A stretch of 64,000 bases of DNA. Origin: Botryosphaeria dothidea. Lineage: Eukaryota; Ascomycota; Dothideomycetes; Botryosphaeriales; Botryosphaeriaceae. The notes under the pieces are model-generated. The model worked only from the letters and a program-made list of their open reading frames with translations. It made no database searches and had not been told where the DNA came from. Shown here one piece after another: positions 32,571 through 44,800 of this stretch. Both the position numbers and the translations under genes were made by a program. The DNA lies in NCBI GenBank assembly GCA_011503125.2, contig WWBZ02000009.1, positions 930,001-994,000 on the forward strand. The letters run 5' to 3'. Position 1 is the stretch's first letter. Each line of letters opens with the position of its first letter.

Positions 32571-34095
32571 CTCTGGGGAAGGGAAACACAGGCCAGCTTC
32601 GACGGCCCTCAGCGAACCTGTTAAGCGGGCGTCTAGGCGACTCAACGGAGGGTCTTAATAGGCGTGGAGCACGCAACCTATGACGATGACACAGGCCAGC
32701 GGTAAGGGGAGGCTCTCGAGGAGTCACAGGCCAGTCGCGCAGAGACTCAACACGTTAGAAACACAGGCCAGCTCAGGACAAGAGGGGACACAAGCTTGGT
32801 TAGTAGGAGCGGGTGGAGCAGGTCGCCCGGCGTGGGATCTAGTCCGTTACCCCTTCTGCAAGACACGGTCGGCCTGTCATGGGGAGACCCTTACAGGCAA
32901 CGCGAAACGGGGACCTGGTGAGTGTAGGGTGTTGCGCCCCTGCACGATACCTGGGCTGCCCGCGGGGCGTAGTGCGCAGCAGCCACTGCTGGCTCCGAGG
33001 ACCTCACCCCTTCGCTGGGCTCTGACCCTCGGTGCACCTGGATGGCAGGCAGGATCACGTCCTGGCCGGAGAGACTGCTGCGTGGCTCGAGAGAACGGAT
33101 GCGCGTGTCGGTATGCATAGAGACGGGACTGTTCGCCTCCAAACCAACGCTGAAGCAAACGAGAATGAACAACTGGGAGCTTTTAGGATAGAGCGCCGGC
33201 GATGCATGCTTAAGGAGCAAACAGGGATCACTCAGGCAGGAGGGGTTTGGCCCGGCCCTGACTGTGGAGGCCGCAATGAGAAGCGGCTGAAAACTGGGGT
33301 AGGGGCCTGGATAGACCTTTGGGAGACTGGAGGTTATAGGCATGTCGAACCCTACTGCAACTTTGTACATAGATACAATTGTATGATTTCCTGCCCCACT
33401 TCCAACAGGGCAGGGCACAGATGCTCCAAAGGGCAGGGACCACGGACTACTACTCCCTCCTCTCAACAAAGAAGGGGATCAAAGCAGCAACAGGCTGGTT
33501 CCTACGCCTAGGGCTGCTTAGTCAGTTTAGTCTTACTAGGGAACTAATCCAGGAGGACAACCAGGAAGAGGAACCAGGAGGACCACCAGGAATACTAGGA
33601 CCCGGATAACTACGAGGATAAGGACTAAAGGGGTAGGGCTAGTGGGCGAATATAGGGCTGCTATAGCAGCCGCTTGTGATGGCTTGCATCCGGTGCACTC
33701 GCGGAAATGCAGTAGCATTACTATCTACGAGAAGACTAAGCTAAAGAGAAAAGAAAGAAAGGTTTGAGTAAGATAGCGCTGCTTATATATCTCTCCAGAG
33801 TCCCTTTTACTGGTAGCGAGTTGCAGGGTTTTCTTGTTGAGCTTCATTGAGCTTCAGGGTCCTCTCAACCCAAGGTCTCGCCGCAGGATCCATCCAAGGC
33901 ACCCTCAGGGTTCAAACCGTAACACCGCTACCGGTAAGAAGGAAAAACAGAACTAGTAGGGATAAACAGGCCTAGATAGAAAGGAGGGGTTTTTGCCAGG
34001 CGATAAGGTTTTCCCCCTCGAGTAAAATAACTATAGATAGCCAGCCCCGTATGGACCCGTAAGGGAGCTATATCGGGAAGAAATGAATTTATCTA
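32571..34095 (+). mobile_element. chimeric non-autonomous element: GC-rich 5' region fused to LINE 3' end
   Basis: It is bounded by TCTATATTACGTTATAAG copies (32553-32570 and 34096-34113). The first 800 bases are GC-rich and not RIPped; they contain four CACAGGCCAG motifs (about 32590, 32688, 32725 and 32762) and have no recognisable protein. From about 33390 the sequence matches the last 420 bases of the LINE (same HFQQGRAQMLQRAGTTDYYS reading as 44926 on), then its 3' untranslated tail and GAATTTATCTATCTAT end. A 250-bp solo LTR interrupts the tail. It looks like a LINE-mobilised element lacking its own reverse transcriptase. Confidence 0.7.
33675..33924. mobile_element. solo LTR, 250 bp
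   Basis: It starts TGTGATGGC, ends CCGTAACA, and is flanked by the 5-bp duplication CCGCT (33670-33674 and 33925-33929). The undisturbed LINE copy (45205-45220) shows the empty site, GCAGCCGCTACTAGTAAG, which proves the insertion boundaries. Confidence 0.88.
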
Positions 34096-34113
34096 TCTAT
34101 ATTACGTTATAAG

Positions 34114-34268
34114 CGTATTTATATTTCGAAGCTCTACGTTTTCCGCTTAGATAAGCGTCGTATAATACGTAATTATCTTAACCCCTTTTATAAGGAGACT
34201 AATCGCCTTATAAATTAGCGTTAGCGAGCTATTTTAATATAATATAATCTTACTCTAGATAAGTATAC
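34114..34268. other. AT-rich RIPped spacer
   Basis: No identifiable content; nearly free of CpA/TpG. It is the target sequence of the neighbouring insertions. Confidence 0.5.
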
Positions 34269-34658
34269 TGTTATAAACGTGGCTTGCTTAGACCCCTTAC
34301 CTCTCGTTTACCTTCGTTGATTTAAAATCCAGATCTAGACTTACCTGCTTATAAATTAGGAAGCTAGTATTTTAGTTCGTTCTTTATGTATATAAAGCTC
34401 GCCCCTCTGCTTTATAGTTAGTTCTTTAGTCTAGCAATGAGTATTCCTCGCGTATAACTTGGTACGCCTTAAATTAGACCTTGCTTGCCTCCCTCGTCCC
34501 TCGTCCCTCGCCCCTCGTCCCTCGCCCCTCGTCTCTCGCACCTCGTACCCTCGCCCTTTGAACTACACCCTTATACTTCGGCATTGTTTTACCCCTACTG
34601 CCTTTACCGGCTTCGTTACCTCGTCTCTCCGCCCCCCCTCTAAGGTCCGTTTATTATA
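34269..34658 (+). repeat. 5' LTR of the RIPped Gypsy element
   Basis: Starts TGTTATAAACGTGGC and ends TTATTATA, the terminal CA having become TA. It contains a CCCTCGTCC-type pyrimidine repeat at 34490-34540. Confidence 0.9.
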
Positions 34659-37600
34659 TTTTGCTAGACTCTCTCTAGTAGGCCTAAAGCTCTCGCCGAA
34701 GCCCTAGACTATAATCCCTAAAATAGTTAATGGAACTATACCTCCTAATCCTTGGGATACGCTCTTCTAAGTCCTTAATTAAGTCCCTGCTTCTATTAAC
34801 GCTCGTCCTACCTTCCCTAAAGATATCCCGGTTTCTCTACGCGTTACCCTTAGCCAGGCATACGCTAGAGGAAGATAATCTTACCTAAGATCCGATATCG
34901 ATTTACCAGCTATCCCTAAGAATGCTACGAACGCCCAAGTTGCTTGTATCTTTCACTACTACGGTTTTGGCCAAGATAAAGCCTTCGCCCGACTCCAACT
35001 ACTAGCCCCGAACCTCCCTACTAATACGCTAGCTACTACGTCTACGGTATCTTCTTTAGAAACCCTACGTCCCCGTATCCCTAAGGTATCGGATCTAGAA
35101 CCCTTTAAAGGAGAACGTACTCGATTCCAGAACTTCGCTACGTAACTTTAACTCAAATTTGCCTCGGACCCATCTGCTTTTACAACGGACATAGCTAAGA
35201 TTACCTACGCTAGGTTATATCTTCGCGATGCGGCTTACACTTAGTTTACCCCTTACGTCTCTGCTTCGAACGGCTCTATAGAATTCGATAACTATAAGTC
35301 CTTCTACTAAGCTCTTAAGGCCGTATTCGACGATTCTAACGCTTACGCAACGGCCGAACGATCCCTCCTCGCACTTAAATAAGACAAGTCCTACTCGGCT
35401 TACTACTTACGGTTCCTCTCGCTTATTACGACCCTTAGTTAGAAAGAAAACGTAGTTAAGATCTACTACTTCCGCCTTAGCCTTAAGGAGAATCTTAAGG
35501 ACCTTCTTATTAGACGTTCTATGCTAATAGAATTCGGAAAATTCGCTAAAACCTACATTGCGTTGGACAACCAACTCTATACTCGAATAATTAAGAAAAA
35601 GATGCCCGTAACTCGTATTCCTACCTCGACTCCTCTCTTTATACCAACTACTCCCTAATCTTCGTCTCCTACGCTAACCTCGATTCCTTAAGGTAAACCT
35701 ATAGAACTAGATACTACCGCTCGAAAGGCTTACCGGAAAGCTAATAACCTCTGCGCCTACTATAGTAACCCTAACTATTAGGTTAAAGAGTGCCCTAAAG
35801 CTAAAGCTAAGGGGCTTAAACTTAACACGACTTCGCATACACCTACGTTACTAACTACCCTAAATTAACCGATAATACCTCCTATAGCGTTAGTCCTCTA
35901 CGTATTAAAAAACGTAGAAGGCTAGGTAGCCCCCGGCACCTACCTAGCCCTTATCCGATCTCTACTTCGAATTAGTTTTCTATTCTTACTTCCCTCGCGT
36001 CTTTAAATCTTAAAACACTCTCGTTTTTATCTTTAGAACCCCGTACCCTATAGCCCCGTGCTATAGATCTTAGAAAACGTCCGCTCCTTATCCTTAAATT
36101 AGTAGTCAATAATAAAATCGAAACTTCGGCTATATTAGACTCTAGTACCTCGTCCCTTTTTGTAAATAATGCCTTTATTATATCCCATTCGATCCCTACA
36201 CGCTAAAAACCCTAAGCTAAATCCCTCGAACTCGCGGACGGATCTATCGCCGGACGGATTACCCACGAGGCCGACCTTTAACTTAATATTAATTAGTATT
36301 AAGAACTCGTTACCTTCTAAGTAACTAAGCTCGGTTAATACTTAATTATCCTAGGAAAACCCTAGCTAGAACGATATAATCCACACGTCCTATAGTTAAA
36401 AAATACGATTACCTTCGCCTCCCCTTTTTGCCAAGCAAATTACTTACCTACTTACTAATCTATAACTACGCTTTCCCCCTCGCCTCCTAATTCGCCTTCG
36501 ATCTCTTGCGCTACTATATTCTACGCCGCCCTTACTCGTTACGTCTAACGAGATAAGACTAGGATATACGCCGTATTAATTAAGGAGATCTAAGAACACC
36601 TTAATAACCTTAAGAAAACGGAATAATAAACCCCGGAATAAGAACTCGAAACCCTCCGCTCACGAATCCCCGCTCGATTCTACTATCTTCTTCCCTTCTT
36701 TACGAAGAAAGAGGCCGATAGGCTTCCCCTATATCGATATATTAATTATAAGATTTTATTAGAAGAGGGTAAGAAACCCCTATTCGGTCCTCTCTACTTA
36801 ATATCCGATTTAAAGCTTAAGGCTCTACGTGAATACCTTAATAAAAACCTTAAGAAAGGTTTTATTCGGCCCTTATCCTTATCCTCTACGTCCCCTATTC
36901 TCTTTATTAAGAAGCTAGGTAGCGGCCTTCGTTTTTGCGTGAATTATCGCGAACTAAATGGTATTACGAAAAAGAACCGTTATTTACTCCTCTTAGTTAA
37001 CGAGACTCTCCGTCAACTTTAGGGCTCTCGTATTTTTACTCGACTCGACCTTCGCGGTGCTTATAACCTTATCCGGATTAAGAAAGGCTCCGAATACTTA
37101 ACCGCCTTTAGGACTCGCTATAGCCTATACGAATACCTTATTATGCCCTTTAGCCTTACGAATACGCCTACTACCTACTAATAATTCGTTAACGATACGC
37201 TACGTAAATATCTTAACCGCTAGTGCGTCGTCTATCTAGATAATATCCTTATCTACTCGGAAACTAAGGAGAAGCACTACGAATACGTCCGATTAGTCCT
37301 CGAAAAGCTTCGTGAAGCAGGCTTATACGTTAAAGGCGAAAAATATAACTTCTATACGACTTCGACTACGTTCCTTAGCTTTATTATCTCCCTAGACGGT
37401 ATCTCTATAGACCTAGCTAAGGTAGCCGCCGTAAAAGACTAGGAGATTCCCCGCTTAGTTAAAGATCTTTAATCGTTCCTTAGCTTTATAAACTTTTACC
37501 GACGATTTATTAAAGAATACTCTCGAAAAGCTAGAGCCCTCTTTAGGCTCCTAGCTAAGAATATTCGTTTTACTTAGGGAAAAGAATAGGATAAGGCATT

Positions 37601-39664
37601 TACTTATCTTAAGGAAGCCTTCTACTCTTACCTAATCCTCCGATACTTTAACCCCTAACTCGAAACTATCCTTAAAACCGACTTATCCGACTTTATTATC
37701 TCCGTAATTTTATCCTAATAGGTAACCTACGAGGATGGCAGAAGAATCCTATATCCTATCGCCTACTACTCTCGGAAAATAACCCCCGTAGAGTAGAACT
37801 ATAGTATTAGAGATAAGAAACTCTTAGCTATTGTAGAAGCCCTAAAGGAATACCGTTCTCTCGTTATTAACCTCTCCTCGCTACTCCTAGTTCTTATAGA
37901 TTACTCGAATTTAACTAGCTTTGCCTCTAAGCAAATTCTAAACCGTCGGTAAGCACGCTAGGTAATTAAACTCTTAGAACTCGACTTTAAGATCGTCTAC
38001 CGCCTAGGAACTAAGAATTAACGCGCGGATACGTTAATAAGACGGTTAGGAGACCTCCCTGCTCGAGAGGGGCGCCTACCTCCTACTACGATCCTTACCT
38101 CTAAAAAATTCGAAATTTCGACCCTTATTTCTACTCGACATTTAATCGCTAGGCTAGAACCGTCTCTAGCTAGTAATATTCGCTTAGTACTCGATAAGGA
38201 TACTCTTAGATAAGAGATCCTTACTTTACTCGATACCTACGCACTTCGACATCCTAAGGTAAATTTAGACGCATATTCTAAGGATAACGATGGTCTATTA
38301 CTAGTTAATAGACTTATCTATATTTCTAAAGATCTAAGCCTCCGCCAAAGAATTATTAGCTCTCGACACTCGTATCCGGCTGCTGGACACCTAGGCCAAG
38401 CAGCAATATTTAAACTCGTTACTCGTAATTTCTAGTGGCTAGGTCTACGCCAGATAGTAGCTCGTTTTATACGAAACTATAAGACCTGCTAAAGAATTAA
38501 ACCCGCTCGACATGCCCCCTATAGATATTTAAAACCCCTTAAAGTACTATAACGCCGCTAGTAATCCGTTTCTCTTAATTTAATTACGGGACTTCTAACG
38601 TCTAACTCGTTCGATGCTATACTAGTAGTCGTAGATCGACTAACTAAAATAGCTTACTTTATCCCTTGCTAAATAACCCTCGATTCGATAGAGCTTGCTA
38701 AGCTTTATCGAGACTACGTTTTTCGACTATATAGCTTACCCGACGACTTCGTATCTAACCGCGGCTCGATTTTTACCTCTAAATTTACTAGAACTCTTAG
38801 TAGATCCCTATCTATTAAGACTAACTTTAGTACGGCTTTCCACCCGTAAACCGACGGCTAGATAGAGCGTATTAACGCTATTCTCGAATAATACCTACGT
38901 GCCTACGTTTCGTATTAATAAGACGATTGGAACGACTTTCTCTCCCTTGCTAAATTCGCTTATAATAATACGATCTCGACCACGACTAAGGTTATACCTT
39001 TCTTCGCAAACTACGGCTTCTACCCTCGTTATAAGATTCTATAAAAAGACTCGATCTTAGCCCCCCTCGAACCCCTACGCCTCTTCCAAGAGAACCTCGA
39101 AAACCTCGAAAACTACCTTCGCTAAGAAATTCGATTCGCATAAGACGCCTACGCAGAACAGGCCAATAAAGACCGTATTTCGCCACCCGTCTTTAAGCCT
39201 AGTGACCTTGTTTAGCTCCTAAGAAGGCATATCTCGACAACAAGGCCTTCGGATAAACTTGACTTTAAACGCCTTAGCCCCTTTCCCATCTTAGAGAAGA
39301 TCTCGACCTATGCCTATCGCCTAGAACTACCAAGGACGATGAAAGTCTACCCTGTATTCCACGTCTCTTTACTCGAACCCGCAGCCTCTAACCCCTTGCC
39401 TAATTAAGTCTAACCTCCGCCCCCGCCCGTTATCGTTAACGGCGAAGAAGAGTATAGGGTAGAAGAGATTCTAGACGTTAAAGCAACCCGGAGATAACTA
39501 AAATACCTCGTGAAATAGACTGGTTACTCGACACTAACCTGGGAACCTTACGATCTTGTTAAAGACCTTGAGGCCCTTAATACGTTCTATGAACGTTACC
39601 CTTCGAAACCTCGACCCTTAAGCTAAAGGCTCGTAGGAACTCACCCCTAGGGAGGAGAGCCTAC

Positions 39665-40054
39665 TGTTATAAACGTGGCTTGCTTAGACCCCTTACCTCT
39701 CGTTTACCTTCGTTAATTTAAAATCCAGATCTAGACTTACCTGCTTATAAATCAGGAAGCTAGTATTTTAGTTCGTTCTTTATGTATATAAAGCTCGCCC
39801 CTCTGCTTTGTAGTTAGTTCTTTAGTCTAGCAATGAGTATTCCTCGCGTATAACTTGGTACGCCTTGAATTGGACCTTGCTTGCCTCCCTCGTCCCTCGT
39901 CCCTCGCCCCTCGTCCCTCGCCCCTCGTCTCTCGCACCTCGTACCCTCGCCCTTTGAACTACACCCTTATACTTCGGCATTGTTTTACCCCTACTGCCTT
40001 TACCGGCTTCGTTACCTCGTCTCTCCGCCCCCCCTCCAAGGTCCGTTTATTACA
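39665..40054 (+). repeat. 3' LTR of the RIPped Gypsy element
   Basis: Same length as the 5' LTR and ends intact in TTATTACA. A purine-rich stretch (AGGGAGGAGAGCC, 39652-39664) just before it is the likely polypurine tract. Confidence 0.9.
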
Positions 40055-40282
40055 TATACTTTATATTATAAACGTAGCTTATATAGACCCCTTATATAAT
40101 AAACGGACCTTAGAGGGCGGAGAGACGAGGTAACGAAGCCGGTAAAGATAGTAGGAGTAAAGTAATGCCGAAGTATAAGGGTATAGTTTAAAGGGCGAGA
40201 GTATAAGGTGCGAGAGACGAAGAACGAGAGACGAGGAACGAGGAAGGTAAGTAAGATCTAATTTAAGGCGTACTAAGTTATA

Positions 40283-40781
40283 TGTAACGAGCGGGCCTCT
40301 ACCTCTAAGGATCCAAACACCAAAGAGGGTGGAAACCTGTCGAGGGGTTTTCCTTGAGTGGGTACAAGAAGAGGTACGCGAGGAACGAGTAGACGACTGA
40401 AGACTGAGCACTGCGTGCGAAGGCCTTGTTACCAATAGAGTCCAAATTCTATTGCGAAGTTCTATTGTTGAAGTTGACCACGAAGGTCAAAGCTATCTAA
40501 GGAGTGTGGTTTATATACACGTAGGAGAGTGTCTACAATCTAATATTGATCTGTTTGATCTGTGTTGCCTCTTGGGCAGGAGCGTATGGATCAGACAGAT
40601 CAATGTTGTCTTGATCTTATTAATCTGTCCCTTAATGCCTGAGGCATGCGGGATCAAAGGGATCAATTCCTTGGCATCACGTGATGCACGTGACTCATGG
40701 TGGGTCTTCATGGCGCGTGTCTGCGCCCCGCTTGCTTCCCTTCCTACCCTATCCCGACTCTGTAAAGGCTGTGCCGTAACA
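40283..40781. mobile_element. solo LTR, 499 bp, related to the intact chromovirus LTR
   Basis: It starts TGTAACGAGCGGGCC and ends GTGCCGTAACA, flanked by TTATA (40278-40282 and 40782-40786). The first 200 bases are nearly the same as the LTR of the intact chromovirus at 46763, but the second half diverges, with GATCTGTTTGATC-like repeats instead of GAGCG repeats. This makes it a sister subfamily. Not RIPped, so it arrived after its surroundings were mutated. Confidence 0.88.
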
Positions 40782-40950
40782 TTATACGCGAGGAATACTT
40801 ATTACTAGACTAAAGAACTAACTATAAAGTAGAGGGGCGAGCTTTATATATATAAAGAACGAACTAAAATACTAGCTTTCTAATTTATAAGTAAATAAGT
40901 CTAGATCTAGATTTTAAATTAACGAAGGTAAATAAGTAAGGGGTCTATAT

Positions 40951-41134
40951 TATTAGAGTCTGAAGCCTTAGAATTAAGCCTTAGAGGATTATCGGCAGAT
41001 CACGTAACGCCAAGCCTTTCTTATATATAACTTTCCTCTTTCTTCTACGACTTCTTCTCTTTCTTCTTAAGTTTAGCTTAACGTACTTAGCGTAATAAAT
41101 CTTTTAGCGATTATTCTAAGGTTAAGCTCTAATA
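40951..41134. mobile_element. 184-bp LTR-like element, copy 1
   Basis: Starts TATTAGAGTC and ends GCTCTAATA, flanked by the 5-bp duplication TATAT (40946-40950 and 41135-41139). After RIP the termini TA...TA would derive from TG...CA, so it fits a very short solo LTR or TRIM-type element. Confidence 0.65.
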
Positions 41135-41156
41135 TATATAAGCTACGTTTATAATA

Positions 41157-41328
41157 GGGGGGTTCGAGATAATTCCGGTATAATAATACGGAGGTAAATA
41201 AGTATAAGGGGCTTAGACCTATAAGATCTAATATAAGGAGCTAGGCTTAAGAGATAAGAAATAAGAAGAAAGATAGAAAAATATAGATAAGTCTACGGAG
41301 AATAAGATAGTCTAAGAAGAATATAAAG
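41157..41328. other. AT-rich RIPped sequence, origin not recognised
   Basis: No protein or repeat match within the window. It has the same CpA-depleted composition as the neighbouring relics. Confidence 0.5.
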
Positions 41329-41660
41329 TTACTAGACTAAAGAACTAACTACGAGATAGAAGAAGCGAGGTTTATATATATAAAGAACTAACTAAAATAC
41401 TAGCTTTTTAATTTATAAGTAGGTAAGTATTAGGGCTTAACCTTAGAATAATCGCTAAAAGATATATTACGCTATATACGTTAAGCTAGACTTAAGAAGA
41501 AAGAGAAGAAGTTATAGAAGAAAGAGGAAAGTTATATATAAGAAAGGCTTAGCGTTACGTAATCTACCGATAATTTTCTAAGGCTTAATTCTAAGGCTTT
41601 AGACTCTAATAGTAAGTCTAGACCTTAGTACTAAGTTAACGAAGCTAAAAGAAAAATAAG
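41329..41660 (-). mobile_element. second inverted fragment of the 390-bp LTR
   Basis: 41329-41427 matches 40803-40902 (TTACTAGACTAAAGAAC, TTTATATATATAAAGAAC, TTATAAGTAGGTAAG) and resumes at 41612 (GTAAGTCTAGACC). Between the halves sits copy 2 of the 184-bp element. Confidence 0.65.
41428..41611. mobile_element. 184-bp LTR-like element, copy 2 (inverted)
   Basis: Reverse complement of copy 1, with exactly the same length (184). It starts TATTAGGGCTTAACC and ends AGACTCTAATA, flanked by the 5-bp duplication GTAAG (41423-41427 and 41612-41616). Confidence 0.7.
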
Positions 41661-41808
41661 AAGTCTATAGACTAGAATTCTAATACTATTCTTCTCTTTT
41701 AGAAAGAGTAAGTTTTCTAAGAACTAAGAAGTCGAGATTTTAAAGAGTACTTCTAGTAGAAATAGTTAAATACTATCGTTTTTTAAATAGAATTATATAG
41801 TTTCTAAG

Positions 41809-44800
41809 ACATAGGCTCTCTCTCTATCGTACAGTATAACGTCCACAAGAGTAAGGATAGGGTAATGCTCCCGCTCTTTAAGGAAGTAGACCCAAAGATC
41901 CACCATATCCTGGCCATCCAGGAACCTTAGAGGAACCCGAGGGTCAAGACAACAGCAAGACACCCTGCCTACCACACAGTTTTTCCCCAGGAGGGAGTGG
42001 CAAGAACCTGCTTCTTTATAAGCAAGGCCATTAGCCCCGACTCCTGGCAAGCAACAGTCCATTCACCAGATCTCATCACACTATCCCTCATTACTAGGAC
42101 ACATACAATCCACATCCATAACTACTATAACCCCCCACCAGCCTCCCACACTAGTACGGCTCTAGAAACCTTAGCGCTTCTCCCAGAAGCCCTTAGAAAA
42201 CCAGGGGAGCATGTCCTACTAGGGGACTTTAACCTTCACCATCCTACCTGGGGAGGCATTACCTCCCCTACACACCATACTCTTGCAGACGACCTTATTA
42301 AAATAGCTACGACAGCTAGCCTTAACCTAGCCCTTCCAAGAGGTACTATTACTAGGAGAGAGGGTAGTAGCGAGAGTACCCTAGACCTTATCTTTACCAC
42401 ACGGTGGCTAGAGAAGAGGATCCTTAGCTGTAGAGTTAGTCAGGAGCTCGAATCCTCCTCAGACCACCTACCTATCCTCACCATGCTTGATATCTCCCCT
42501 ACCCCTACAGAACCACGTCCTCCAAGGCCCCAGTGGAAAAAAGCAGACTGGAATAGAACCAATCAGGTGCTCCAAACAAAGCTCGAATACCTTAGAGCAG
42601 CCCCTCTTAATACGAAAGCAGACCTAGACCACTTTACAGAACTACTCCAGGAGGTCATCCAAAGAACAATCCAGGAAACCATCCCAGTGGCGAGACCCTC
42701 GCCCTGGGCCTCCATACAATGGACAAAGGAGTGTTCGGACCTAGTGCACTAGGCGAGAGCAGCTAGAAGGAAATGGACAGCCACAGGGAGGGAGGAGGAC
42801 TGGGTGGTATACCAAACTATTGCTAATAGCAAGAAGAGGCAGATCAGAAGGGATAGAACAAAAGTATGGCGCAGAACAGTAGCTGAGATCACCTCAGACC
42901 CATCTGCACTCTGGAAGCTCTCAAAGTGGGCAAGAACAAGGGCACTAGAGCCTCCAGCCCCACCTCAGTTCCCACCCCTCCAGGGAGCAGATGGACAACT
43001 GCGCTACGACAATCCGGCCAAGGCAGAAATCCTTACCAACCAGTTCTTCCCCCCTCCCAGGGCCACCGACCTCTCAGATCTGGATGGGTGTATATACCCA
43101 GAGCCAGTGGAGATCCCTCAAGACCTTACTGAAGAGCAGGTCCTCCATACCATCAAGAAGCTCCCCCCAGATAAGGCACCAGGCCCAGATAAGATTATCA
43201 ATAGGTTCCTAAAGCAGTGCGCTCAGACACTAAGCGGACCACTCACTAGGCTCTTCCAGGGATGCCTCGCACTTACATACCACCCTAGGCAGTTCAAAAG
43301 CTCCATTACCGTAGTCCTAAGGAAACCACAGAGGGATAACTATACCAAAGCCAAATCATTTAGGCCGATTGCCCTACTTAATACGCTAGGGAAGCTACTT
43401 AAGAGGATTATAGCAGATAGAATCTCCCAGGCTACTGAAGCATACGGCCTGCTCCCTAATACACAGATGGGAGCTAGGAGAAACAGGTCCGCAGTAGCAG
43501 CTCTCGACCTACTCACAGAACAGATCCATACTGTCTAGGCACAAGATCCAGGGCTGGTGGCTTCAGTCCTCAGCCTAGATATCTCGGGAGCATATGACCA
43601 CGTATCTCATAGAAGGCTTCTCTACAATATGAGGATGGCAAAACTCCCAGAATGGGTAGAAAGATTCACTCGATCCTTTCTACAGGACCGTACCACTCAG
43701 CTATCCTTCGGAGACTTTACCAGTCCACCAATCCAGACCTCAACCGGGATTCCCCAGGGATCCTCACTATCTCCGATCCTCTACCTATTCTTTGCCTCTA
43801 ACCTACTTACACAGCTACGCAGGGGCAATACCTTCCCCCTTGGATTCGTCGATGATACCAATATTCTAACCTTTAGTAGATCTACAGAACAAAACTATAG
43901 GACACTAGAGGGCGTACATCAAATTTGCGAGCGCTAGGCAGCTACCCACGGGTCAGCTTTCTCGCCTGACAAGTATCACCTCATTCATTTTACAAGAAAA
44001 CCAAGAAGATTCAATATGGCAGCAGAGATCCGTATCCCTAGATTTGCTGGATGCCCAGAGCCTACAATCAAGATTCTAGGAGTCCACGTAGACAACAAGC
44101 TTAGATGGGGACCCCACATCAGGGAAACAGGAGCCAAGGCAATCAAACAGTGCACATCTCTCTCTAGACTCGCAGCATCCACCTAGGGAGCTTCATTTAC
44201 TAAAGCCCGCCATATCTATATGGCTGTGGTGAGACCAGTCATGACCTACGGCTGTGGGGTATGGCACGTCCCAGAGGGAACCCCAGGGTGGAGAAAGACA
44301 GCCACCCAGCCACTGCAGAAGATCCAAAACCAGTGCCTACGCACCATCTCAGGGGCATACAAGTCAACCAGCACACAAACTTTAGAGCACGAGACGGGGA
44401 TTTCCCCACTCTCACTCTACCTGGACGAACTGGCGCTGGCCCAGACTATTAGATCTAGGGATGGCCCAGTGGCAATGGTGGTAGAGGACACTTGCCAGAG
44501 CATTAAAGAGATAGCCCGGGCCACACTAGGCACCAGAGGCACAGCCGGCCCAGCCAGAAGAACTCTGCTTAGAGAAAGAGCAACAGCCCTCCTTAACTAC
44601 TGCCCCCCTACCTACCAGAGTCTTCCGGAGCGAACAAGACTACGCATAGCATATAGGAACAAGTGGAAGAAGAGATGGATAAAGTTTACCAGCCAAGGAA
44701 GGCAAGATAAGCCAGTAGCCCAAAGCACACAGTGGAACCCAAAGATTCGACAAATTCACAGCGAACTGTCTAAGCCACAGAGCACACTCGCCACTCTACT

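Larger units (their letters stand above)
34269..40054 (+). mobile_element. RIP-destroyed Ty3/Gypsy chromovirus with 390-bp LTRs
   Basis: LTRs are at 34269-34658 and 39665-40054 (both 390 bp; start TGTTATAAACG), with the 5-bp duplication TATAC outside them (34264-34268 and 40055-40059). Readings full of TAG/TAA stops still show a gag (about 34900-35800, with a damaged zinc knuckle CAYYSNPNY.VKECP), RT (36930-37300: [45 protein letters not shown]), RNase H, an integrase core and a chromodomain (39450-39600: ILDVKATRR.LKYLVK.TGYS...WEP). The LTRs differ at about seven sites, all transitions. There is no open frame longer than 100 codons inside. Dead. Confidence 0.9.
40095..41156 (-). mobile_element. 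inverted, RIPped copy of the 390-bp LTR, split by two insertions
   Basis: 40095-40282, 40787-40950 and 41140-41156 together read as the reverse complement of the 390-bp LTR. It starts TATAATAAACGGACC and ends GCTACGTTTATAATA, with terminal TG and CA turned into TA. It is interrupted by a 499-bp solo LTR and a 184-bp LTR-like element. A short forward LTR scrap lies at 40067-40094. Confidence 0.75.

Noticed and set aside
32589..32775. CRISPR-like array from four CACAGGCCAG motifs
   Set aside because: Only 10 bases repeated, irregular spacing, eukaryotic context.
32680..33120. 146-codon ORF in the chimeric element
   Set aside because: No family content, low-complexity, and frames on both strands are equally open because of GC-rich composition.
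34459..34707. 82-codon ORF repeated at 39855-40133
   Set aside because: Both lie within the 390-bp LTRs and come from the CCCTCGTCC repeat; not a gene.
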